A stretch of 12,420 bases of DNA from Euryarchaeota archaeon UBA557 (GTDB lineage: Archaea > Thermoplasmatota > Poseidoniia > Poseidoniales > Thalassarchaeaceae). The stretch spans positions 1,745 to 14,164 of the forward strand of contig DARI01000018.1 of the NCBI GenBank assembly GCA_002503285.1, in the 5' to 3' direction. The translations under genes were made by a program, and so were the position numbers. Under the pieces are notes generated by a model. The model was not told where the DNA came from. It was given only the letters and a program-made list of their open reading frames with translations, and did no database searches. This document shows, piece by piece, positions 7,251 through 12,420 of this stretch (the stretch's first letter is position 1; each line of letters begins with the position of its first letter).

Positions 7251-7894
7251 GAGTTAGCAACCTCCACTTTAATTGCTGGTCCCATTGAAGTTTTTACATA
7301 GCAGGATCTGATATTACTAGGACCACGATCTAATTTACCCATCACTCTTTTCCAAATAGCTAAAGCATTAGCAGTCAACTCTTCTATTGTTTGACTTCGT
7401 GTACCTATTGCAATGTGAAAAGTCACTTTATCTCTAGAACGTACGATTGCAGTATCCTTTAGTCCACCTGCTATCATTGCAGGATCCACTGGAGGAGGGA
7501 CCGGACGTGGCATTTTTCCACGAGGACCTAGAACTACTCCGAGGAATCTTCCTACAGTTCCCATGTGGGGTATTTCAGATAAGAAGAAATCAAAATTATT
7601 TGCCATCTTCCTAGCAGTTTGGCGATTTCCGCCTAAGTCTTCGATTGTAGATGGATCAATGATTTCTAAACCAGCATTTCTAGCCTTTGCTGCCATTTCT
7701 CCGCCAGCGAACATTGCTATTTTTACTTCCTTTCCTCTTCCTGAAGGAAGTCTTACTTCTTCTTGGATACGATTTGTTGGATTTTTAAGATCAACATCTT
7801 TCAATGTGATGGACATTTCTAATGATTCAATGAACTTACGTTCAGGAGATTCATCAAGAGCTGTTTGAATTGCGTTTTGTAAACTTTTTTCCAT
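7247..7894 (-). CDS. rpl1: large ribosomal subunit protein L1
   Basis: This 215-residue protein forms the L1 stalk, which moves the E-site tRNA. The two-domain family pattern is seen throughout. MEKSLQNAIQTALDESPERKF and the IQEEVRLPSGRGKEVKIAMFA strand are in domain I. The inserted domain II has the FDFFLSEIPHMGTVGRFLG segment, followed by GPRGKMPRPVPP. The C-terminal part, with HIAIGTRSQT and KTSMGPAIKVEV, returns to domain I. A Shine-Dalgarno (GGGGTGA) lies 6 bases before the ATG. The gene is 55 bases after rpl11 and overlaps rpl10 by 4 bases. In Methanococcus L1 represses its own operon by binding near the start of its mRNA; I could not confirm such a site here. Confidence 0.96.
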   Translation of the reverse strand: MEKSLQNAIQTALDESPERKFIESLEMSITLKDVDLKNPTNRIQEEVRLPSGRGKEVKIAMFAGGEMAAKARNAGLEIIDPSTIEDLGGNRQTARKMANNFDFFLSEIPHMGTVGRFLGVVLGPRGKMPRPVPPPVDPAMIAGGLKDTAIVRSRDKVTFHIAIGTRSQTIEELTANALAIWKRVMGKLDRGPSNIRSCYVKTSMGPAIKVEVANS

Positions 7895-7949
7895 TTTCTT
7901 TCACCCCTGCGGTTAACGAAGTTTCCTTCTCCCGTAACTCGTGTCTGAC

Positions 7950-8228
7950 TTAACTAAAATGCTCGTTAAATCTCCCTTCACTCATTGCACTCAATGCTTC
8001 CTTAGGACGCATTCCTTCTACACTGACTCTCATAGATACACAAGTTCCCATTACTTCACGGCATCTTGCATACAAATTACTACCAGTTAAACGGTCTTTT
8101 TGTGTTTCTGCAATCTCTTTAACCTGATCCATTGTCAAGTTTTCAGTTGCAGCTTCCCAAGACCCATTACAAGATTTAATTCCCAGTTTCTGACTGACCA
8201 TATGTGGTGTTTCATTTCTATCTGACAT
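7950..8228 (-). CDS. rpl11: ribosomal protein L11 lacking the N-terminal domain
   Basis: This protein has only 92 residues, where archaeal L11 is usually about 160. It begins with a short unique MSDRNE and then matches L11 from the interdomain linker onward (TPHMVSQKLGI, like TPPVSALIKKELGI). The whole C-terminal 23S rRNA-binding domain is present, with LTMDQVKEIAETQKDRL, the GTCVSMRVSVEG core and the end SEGRFNEHFS. The N-terminal domain, which contacts elongation factors and the P-stalk, is absent. A perfect AGGAGG 7 bases before the ATG shows a functional start here. Only 85 bases separate it from the spt5 stop, with stops in every frame, so no hidden upstream exon or simple frameshift can supply the missing part. 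The protein is therefore probably genuine as a short form. Confidence 0.9.
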   Translation of the reverse strand: MSDRNETPHMVSQKLGIKSCNGSWEAATENLTMDQVKEIAETQKDRLTGSNLYARCREVMGTCVSMRVSVEGMRPKEALSAMSEGRFNEHFS

Positions 8229-8235
8229 TGTGTAA

Positions 8236-8241
8236 CCTCCT
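8236..8241 (-). promoter_or_regulatory. Shine-Dalgarno of the short rpl11
   Basis: The minus strand reads AGGAGG, 7 bases before the ATG at 8228. This is the strongest Shine-Dalgarno in the window. It decides that the short L11 start is used rather than being an artefact of a broken gene. Confidence 0.8.
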
Positions 8242-8270
8242 GTAATTGTGTCTCGCCGACCTACTCGCCC

Positions 8271-8280
8271 TATTTCATAT
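8271..8280 (-). promoter_or_regulatory. possible internal promoter before rpl11
   Basis: The 85-base gap before rpl11 has an AT-rich box reading atatgaaata on the minus strand. It is followed by a GC-richer leader with GGGCGAG and GGCGAG repeated 12 bases apart, then the Shine-Dalgarno. If the box is a TATA element, transcription would start near 8250 and give a leader of about 20 bases. This is a weak sequence argument only. Confidence 0.2.
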
Positions 8281-8313
8281 TGATGTAAAAACTAATTTCC
8301 TTGATTCTCCAAA

Positions 8314-9180
8314 TCACTCTACTCTTTGAGTAACTCTTACTTGGTCTGCTCGCACAGTCAAAGCAACTGGTACGGCCGCTTCGAATAACTCAACTGTAAC
8401 TTCTTCTTTTGATTCAGTTACACGTATTACACGAGCATTTTGACCTCTAAATGCTCCTCCAACTATTTCACAAAGACTTCCCTCTTCTATACCAGAAGTT
8501 GCAGCCTTTGGCTCTAGATAAGGTAGAACATCTTCTAATGGAGATTCACCGGGCAAAACCTTTCTACAATTTTTTAATGGAGTAACTCCAATTCCAACTC
8601 TTCCTATTAATTTCTCAACATGATGTAATGCGGACGCCTCAACGAAAATATATCCCCTCATAAAGTGAGGATTCAAAACTCCAAAAATCTCATCTTGAAT
8701 ATCTAGTAGAGAACCCGTTCCAGATAATCTTGCACGAATTTCCTTTGCGACATTTTGCTCTTGTCCAATTGATGTCTTGAGAATGTAAAGATATGAAGCA
8801 ACGTCTCCATACATTTCTGTCAATTTTGGAGTTGAATATTCTTTATCCTTAATTCTACCTGGGTCTACCCATTCACAATTTTTGTATAGAGTGGTTGGCT
8901 TGATATCATCTGAACTACAAATACATAGAATTGGAGTAACATCATTTAATCTATTTCCATATTCTAATCCACGTGCAGCCCCAGTTCTAACAAATTCAAA
9001 ACTTTCTTCAGATAAGCCCGTACACTCAGATACTCTTTTTGCTACAGTTTCTAAATCACTTGGATCACCTAATCCATAGATTCCATCCCATGCACCAGGG
9101 AAGTCAGAGATTCCATCTGCTCTTTGCATTAGCAAAACTTTTTCTTCATTTCTTAGATAAACTGTGAATGCTTCAGACAT
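8314..9180 (-). CDS. spt5: Spt5/NusG elongation factor with an N-terminal Nudix-like domain
   Basis: The C-terminal half (about 124-288) is a complete archaeal Spt5. It has an NGN domain (LYILKTSIGQEQNVAKEI through MRGYIFVEA and VEKLIGRV) and a KOW domain (about 232-285: GSLCEIVGGAFRGQNARVIR, ESKEEVTVELFEAAVP). Spt5 binds the RNA polymerase clamp with Spt4 and promotes processive transcription. The first 123 residues are extra. They read like a Nudix fold: a strand, LLMQRADG, FPGAWDGIYGLGDP, then a helix ending ECTGL. In the Nudix box only Glu52 of the usual metal-binding glutamates remains (K48, R49 and C53 stand for R, E and E), so hydrolase activity is unlikely. GAGGTG 6 bases before 9180 supports the long start. 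An internal Met123 lacks such a site. It follows secE by 10 bases. Confidence 0.92.
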   Translation of the reverse strand: MSEAFTVYLRNEEKVLLMQRADGISDFPGAWDGIYGLGDPSDLETVAKRVSECTGLSEESFEFVRTGAARGLEYGNRLNDVTPILCICSSDDIKPTTLYKNCEWVDPGRIKDKEYSTPKLTEMYGDVASYLYILKTSIGQEQNVAKEIRARLSGTGSLLDIQDEIFGVLNPHFMRGYIFVEASALHHVEKLIGRVGIGVTPLKNCRKVLPGESPLEDVLPYLEPKAATSGIEEGSLCEIVGGAFRGQNARVIRVTESKEEVTVELFEAAVPVALTVRADQVRVTQRVE

Positions 9181-9190
9181 ATTTTACACC

Positions 9191-9457
9191 TCATGATCCT
9201 GTTAACCAATCTAAAAACGATGGAATTACGTTATTCATCATTGTCTGAACGCCGAAGCCGAACAAACCTAGAATGAACATTCCAATGCCACAAACTATCA
9301 TAGTTTGCCTAAATTGAACCTTTGTTGGCTTACGTGCCATTTTCAAAATTCTTGCATAGGAACCAGTTTGTAGACTTCTTACACGACTCTCAATATCATC
9401 TTGCCAGTCTTGGAATTTCTCCTCAACTTTGTTAACTTTGGAATCCTCGACACTCAT
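9191..9457 (-). CDS. secE: preprotein translocase subunit SecE (Sec61 gamma)
   Basis: This 88-residue single-pass subunit of the SecYE translocon clamps SecY. The N-terminal region is a charged amphipathic helix (about 10-30). It is followed by the family signature LKMARKPTKVQFRQ at about 39-52 and a single membrane helix at about 53-80 with a GMFILGLFGFG core. A short tail ends the protein. A purine-rich GAGGGAG site lies just before the ATG. The last codons overlap the Shine-Dalgarno of spt5, so the two are probably coupled. The position between ftsZ and spt5 is the usual euryarchaeal arrangement. Confidence 0.9.
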   Translation of the reverse strand: MSVEDSKVNKVEEKFQDWQDDIESRVRSLQTGSYARILKMARKPTKVQFRQTMIVCGIGMFILGLFGFGVQTMMNNVIPSFLDWLTGS

Positions 9458-9494
9458 CGTTCTCCCTCAAATCTGTCCAAGCGTCCGGCCAATT

Positions 9495-9504
9495 CCATTT
9501 AAGG
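9495..9504 (-). promoter_or_regulatory. possible promoter for secE-spt5
   Basis: The 92-base gap between ftsZ and secE holds ccttaaatgg on the minus strand. A start about 25 bases downstream would give a leader of roughly 17 bases that still contains the secE Shine-Dalgarno. The gap is locally GC-richer than its surroundings. No other element is seen in it. Confidence 0.25.
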
Positions 9505-9549
9505 GCGACGGGGAACAACGTCCTGAAGACATTATAGAGAATATCTAAA

Positions 9550-10659
9550 TTAAGAGATAAATTCTACTGTTCTACTTCTTAAATTTCGCATCTGAGTGTG
9601 CATTGAAGCACCATGAATTTGCTCGCTCTTTACTCCAGTAAGCACTAATAATACTCTAATATTATTGCCTAATGTTTCATCTGTTGTAACTCCCCAGATT
9701 ATTTTAGCATAAGTATTTATTTTTCCTCTAATTATTTTTGCACAATTCTCGGCTTCTCCCAGTGATAAACCAGGGCCTCCAACTACATTGATTAGCGCAC
9801 CTCTAGCATCTGAAATATCCATATCTAACAATGGATTTTCCAAAGCCTCATTTGTTGCGATTTCAGCAGTCTCGCCTTCTCCGAGTCCTATGACCCCTAT
9901 TCCGCCTCCATTACTAAGGACGGATTTCAGATCTTGAAAATCAAGGTTCACAATACCTTCTTTAGATATCATTTCTGAAACTCCAGATATACTTCTGACT
10001 AATAGCTCATCAGCAACACGGAACGCCGCATCAAGAGGTAATTGCTTAACAGCCTCAATTTCTAATAACCTCTCATTTGGTAGGACAATAACTGTATCTG
10101 CAGTTTCTTTTAGCCTTTCCAAGCCCCAATCAGCGTTTTGTTTTCTCAAAGATCCTTCTGATATAAACGGATAACTTACAACAGCGATTGTCAAAGCGCC
10201 TGCTTGCTTTGCTAATCGGGATATTACAGGGGCGGAACCTGTTCCAGATCCGCCCCCTAACCCTGCTGTGATGAAAGCAAGGTCACAATCCTCAACTTCA
10301 GTCTTCAATATTCTTTCAGACTCATATGCGGCTTGTTCTCCTTTTTCTGGGTCGCCACCTGCCCCCCTGCCTCGGGCTGTGCGACCAATTAGGATTTTAT
10401 TTTCTACTGCAACTTTTAGTAAGTGTTGTGCATCGGTATTAATTGCCATTCCTCTTACATATTCATCATCAAATAATGATTCAGCTTGTAATCTTGCAAC
10501 AGCATTACTACCTGCACCTCCGCATCCAAATACTCTTATTTTGGGTTGTAATGACTTTAGTAACTCATGTAAGTTCAAATCTTCAACAGGTTCAGTCTTA
10601 TGTTGAGCAGCAATTTCATCATCTTGGAGCTCAAGAACTCTATCGATTAGGTGCTTCAC
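9550..10659 (-). CDS. ftsZ: cell-division GTPase FtsZ
   Basis: This 369-residue tubulin-superfamily GTPase polymerises into the division ring. Motifs seen are the N-terminal GCGGAGSNAV loop (45-54), AINTDAQHL (72-80), the RGRGAGGDPEKGE loop (96-108), and the tubulin signature GLGGGSGTGSAP (133-144). The T7 catalytic loop is NLDFQDL (238-244) with Asp240 and Asp243. The C-terminal domain includes GALINVVGGPGLSL and IIWGVTTDETLG. An N-terminal extension of about 38 residues and the INTDAQHL form suggest the FtsZ1-like archaeal group, but I did not separate FtsZ1 from FtsZ2. The start is a GTG; a stop lies two codons upstream, so no longer start exists. No Shine-Dalgarno precedes it, unlike its neighbours. 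Confidence 0.96.
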   Translation of the reverse strand: MKHLIDRVLELQDDEIAAQHKTEPVEDLNLHELLKSLQPKIRVFGCGGAGSNAVARLQAESLFDDEYVRGMAINTDAQHLLKVAVENKILIGRTARGRGAGGDPEKGEQAAYESERILKTEVEDCDLAFITAGLGGGSGTGSAPVISRLAKQAGALTIAVVSYPFISEGSLRKQNADWGLERLKETADTVIVLPNERLLEIEAVKQLPLDAAFRVADELLVRSISGVSEMISKEGIVNLDFQDLKSVLSNGGGIGVIGLGEGETAEIATNEALENPLLDMDISDARGALINVVGGPGLSLGEAENCAKIIRGKINTYAKIIWGVTTDETLGNNIRVLLVLTGVKSEQIHGASMHTQMRNLRSRTVEFIS

Positions 10660-10730
10660 GGATTAGGAGGCGCATTAGGAAGAGCATAACTATTGCCCTA
10701 ATACATAAGTCTAAGAACCCTGTTTCAATA

Positions 10731-10740
10731 GTTTTTAAGA
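10731..10740 (-). promoter_or_regulatory. possible ftsZ promoter
   Basis: The 90-base gap before ftsZ contains tcttaaaaac on the minus strand, a reasonable TATA-like box, and a second AT-rich patch (acttatgtat, 10701-10710) closer to the gene. Either could drive ftsZ and the genes after it. No Shine-Dalgarno precedes the ftsZ GTG. Confidence 0.25.
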
Positions 10741-10749
10741 ACAGCCAAT

Positions 10750-11427
10750 TTAGCCTAAAAGACCCTTTCTAGTTTTCAAAAATCTGATTATGAATGTGTA
10801 TATTCCTCCCCATGCGGAAAATGCTATTGCAAACGTTATTCCGTTTAATTCAGAATTGCCTAAAATTAACCAATCAAAATACTCATGGATGCTATCACTT
10901 GCAATCCCTTTTGTATTGGTAAATGCTTGAATTGCGGCTATTAACAATCCAGTCAATGTTGCAACTAACCTATCTGCTCTTGAGAATCCTCCATATATTC
11001 TTCCAAGTCCAACAGATTGTGCTTGTGTCCCCATGTATGATCCAAGTAACGTGAGTAGAGCCGCCATTGTTCCAGAACTCATATCATCAACAAATGCCAC
11101 ATTCATTCCTATTGCAATGAGAAGTCCTACATCCACAATCCGATCTATTGTATGATCTAAGAAATCTCCATATGGTCCATCGGTTCCTTGATGTCGAGCT
11201 AATGCACCATCCAACGCGTCAAAAATACCTGCTATTATAATTAGGATAATACCTCCTATTATCATCATAGAACCTGTTTTATCGAAATCTGCTACAGCAA
11301 GAAGTACGAATGCGATTATTGCAATAACTAAACTAGTCCATGTTAGGATATTAGGATCAAGGCCACCCAATCTAATTACTATGGGTTCAGTTGCCTTTGT
11401 CCACGTTTCCCTAAATTTTTCAAACAT
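10750..11427 (-). CDS. CDP-alcohol phosphatidyltransferase, probably archaeal phospholipid head-group synthase
   Basis: This 225-residue integral membrane enzyme joins a CDP-activated lipid with an alcohol acceptor, releasing CMP. The full family motif is present: D70xxD73G74xxA77R78 x8 G87xxxD91xxxD95, the last Asp being the catalytic base. The N-terminus ...LGGLDPNILTW matches the conserved PN-x-LT segment, and about six membrane helices follow. In archaea such genes make archaetidylinositol phosphate, archaetidylglycerol phosphate or archaetidylserine. The N-terminal pattern is most like the archaetidylinositol-phosphate synthase group, but the substrate cannot be read from sequence alone. 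GGAGG 6 bases upstream fixes the start at 11427, only one base after the stop of the kinase gene. A TTG at 11457 would overlap that gene. Confidence 0.9.
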   Translation of the reverse strand: MFEKFRETWTKATEPIVIRLGGLDPNILTWTSLVIAIIAFVLLAVADFDKTGSMMIIGGIILIIIAGIFDALDGALARHQGTDGPYGDFLDHTIDRIVDVGLLIAIGMNVAFVDDMSSGTMAALLTLLGSYMGTQAQSVGLGRIYGGFSRADRLVATLTGLLIAAIQAFTNTKGIASDSIHEYFDWLILGNSELNGITFAIAFSAWGGIYTFIIRFLKTRKGLLG

Positions 11428-11428
11428 A

Positions 11429-12025
11429 CTATTCCTCCAATTCTGATACCCAGTCAATTACTGACAAAGGACTCTCAGGCTTGAATCCATCTGATATCCA
11501 CAAGGATAAAGCCACAACAATGCTGTGGACATCATTTTTCGTAGTATCATATTCATTCCAAGGAATCTCACTATCTTTCTCATTCCAAGAACTTCCCAAG
11601 AGTTCCCAGTCGCAATTCCCAAGTATTTTACTTTCAGAATAATTTCTCTTCTTCATCCGCTCTTCAAGAACTTTGGGTGAACATCGAAGAACGACAACCG
11701 CATCGGTTGGTAAATGGTGAGAAAGATGACCATCAATAATTAATGGCTCTAAGGGAGCAGTGGTCCAATCTTTTTCTATAGCATCATTCAATGCATCTAA
11801 GTCAATTGGGCGTGCTTGGTCTATGGAATCTATTTCTCCAATACAATTGTGTTCTACTGCCAACTCCTCAACAGATATCACATGAAATCCAAGATTTTCA
11901 AATTCTTTTGCAAGTGTACTTTTACCACTTCCTGGAGAGCCCGTAATAGAAAGACGGTAAGGCGCTATCACAAACGTCACGACAACGTGATATCTCATGA
12001 ATACTCTGTGTTCCAAGCGCAACAT
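11429..12025 (-). CDS. AK6/Fap7-like adenylate kinase family protein
   Basis: This P-loop kinase is similar to AK6/Fap7, which has adenylate kinase and ATPase activity and helps small-subunit ribosome maturation. Motifs are the P-loop ITGSPGSGKST (27-37), VISVEELA, an RPIDLDAL segment, LIIDGHLSHHLP (95-105), VVLRCSPKVLEERMKKRNYS with the lid arginines, and SKILGNCDWELLG. These match the family pattern (R-x-Y...Ki-x-EN...E). The family normally has its P-loop within about 10 residues of the N-terminus. Here it begins at 29, so the true start may be internal (ATG at 11998 or GTG at 11971); no Shine-Dalgarno helps. A ctatag box about 28 bases upstream of 12025 fits leaderless transcription from there. 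It is cotranscribed with the lipid synthase gene. Confidence 0.85.
   Translation of the reverse strand: MLRLEHRVFMRYHVVVTFVIAPYRLSITGSPGSGKSTLAKEFENLGFHVISVEELAVEHNCIGEIDSIDQARPIDLDALNDAIEKDWTTAPLEPLIIDGHLSHHLPTDAVVVLRCSPKVLEERMKKRNYSESKILGNCDWELLGSSWNEKDSEIPWNEYDTTKNDVHSIVVALSLWISDGFKPESPLSVIDWVSELEE
11434..11438 (-). promoter_or_regulatory. Shine-Dalgarno deciding the phosphatidyltransferase start
   Basis: GGAGG on the minus strand lies 6 bases before the ATG at 11427. It sits inside the last codons of the upstream kinase gene, which suggests coupled translation. It argues against the TTG at 11457. Confidence 0.75.
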
Positions 12026-12064
12026 TGACTTCTAATCGCATACACCAGCACTATAGGGAACTAC

Positions 12065-12420
12065 ATGAGTGCATCATATCAAGGATTAATTAATGCAATA
12101 AATCCAAAAGAATCAAAACTTAATATTTTATTATTGGCAATGCCTATATGTTGTTATTTTGCATATATATCACATCAAGAAACAAATGCTTTCTTTGCAT
12201 CTTTAGTTGCAATAATGCCACTTGCTTTCTTAATGGGTCATGCTACTGAAGAAATTGCCCTACGCACATCTGACTCTATTGGAGGATTATTAAATGCAAC
12301 TTTTGGTAACGCTGCAGAGATAATTATCTGTCTATTAGCACTTTGGTCCGCGTATAAAGCAGGGGCTGATTCAGAATCAGCTGCAATTATGATTAAAATT
12401 GTACAAGCAAGTTTGATTGG
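12065..12420 (+). CDS. Ca2+/H+ antiporter (CAX/CaCA family), 5' part only
   Basis: Only the first 118 codons are in the window; the gene runs past the right edge. The protein starts MSASYQGLINAINPKES and has hydrophobic helices at about 19-34, 40-57 and 82-96. The alpha-1 ion-binding repeat of the cation/Ca2+ exchanger superfamily is plain: GHATEEIA, then GGLLNATFGNAAEIIICLLAL, with the key acidic residues in ATEE and NAAE. It would export Ca2+ in exchange for protons at the cell membrane. It is divergent from the kinase gene, with a 39-base gap that must hold both promoters unless the kinase starts internally. No strong Shine-Dalgarno is visible. Confidence 0.88.
   Translation, partial: MSASYQGLINAINPKESKLNILLLAMPICCYFAYISHQETNAFFASLVAIMPLAFLMGHATEEIALRTSDSIGGLLNATFGNAAEIIICLLALWSAYKAGADSESAAIMIKIVQASLI

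Noticed and set aside
9508..9523. GACG/CGTC hairpin in the ftsZ-secE gap
   Set aside because: The stem is only four pairs and no T run follows, so it does not qualify as a terminator.
9458..9549. Short open frame of about 21 codons (MSSGRCSPSP...) in the ftsZ-secE gap
   Set aside because: It is too short, has no Shine-Dalgarno, and the gap is better explained as a leader or promoter.

Overview
The window is AT-rich archaeal DNA. A run of archaeal-type genes in the order ftsZ, secE, spt5/nusG, rpl11, rpl1, rpl10, rpl12 fills the middle on the minus strand. The archaeal diagnosis rests on L12/P1 and L10/P0 proteins that share the acidic ...GLG-x-LFG tail, an Sss1-type SecE, an archaeal-type YchF GTPase and a RaSEA-like archaeosine enzyme. 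AT-richness and the general look of the proteins suggest a planktonic euryarchaeon of the Thermoplasmatota/Poseidoniia type (Marine Group II or III). That placement is inference; no marker was aligned.

Layout. Plus strand, 103-4624: a RaSEA-like radical SAM enzyme; a small two-helix membrane protein whose end abuts a 12-14 helix membrane protein resembling heme-copper oxidase subunit I but lacking most metal-ligand histidines; and a YchF-family GTPase. Minus strand, 12025 down to 4634: an AK6/Fap7-like kinase, a CDP-alcohol phosphatidyltransferase, FtsZ, SecE, Spt5/NusG, L11, L1, L10, L12, and two unrecognised proteins, one of them membrane-anchored. The right edge holds the start of a Ca2+/H+ antiporter (CAX type) on the plus strand, divergent from the kinase. 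No gene-free stretch exceeds about 100 bases. I see no tRNA, rRNA, CRISPR, insertion sequence or phage signature.

The minus-strand cluster couples transcription elongation (Spt5), the ribosomal L1 stalk and P-stalk (L11, L10, L12), secretion (SecE) and division (FtsZ), as in other euryarchaea. Most of its genes carry clear Shine-Dalgarno sequences 5-9 bases before the start, and these were used to correct several start codons.

Three things stand out. L11 consists only of the C-terminal rRNA-binding domain, with a perfect Shine-Dalgarno before its start and no room upstream for the missing N-terminal domain. Spt5/NusG carries an extra N-terminal domain of about 123 residues that looks like a Nudix fold with a degraded catalytic box. 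The oxidase-like protein keeps the subunit I framework without the HH and HxH ligand pairs. The first two are adjacent genes and both change the transcription/translation factor-binding machinery.
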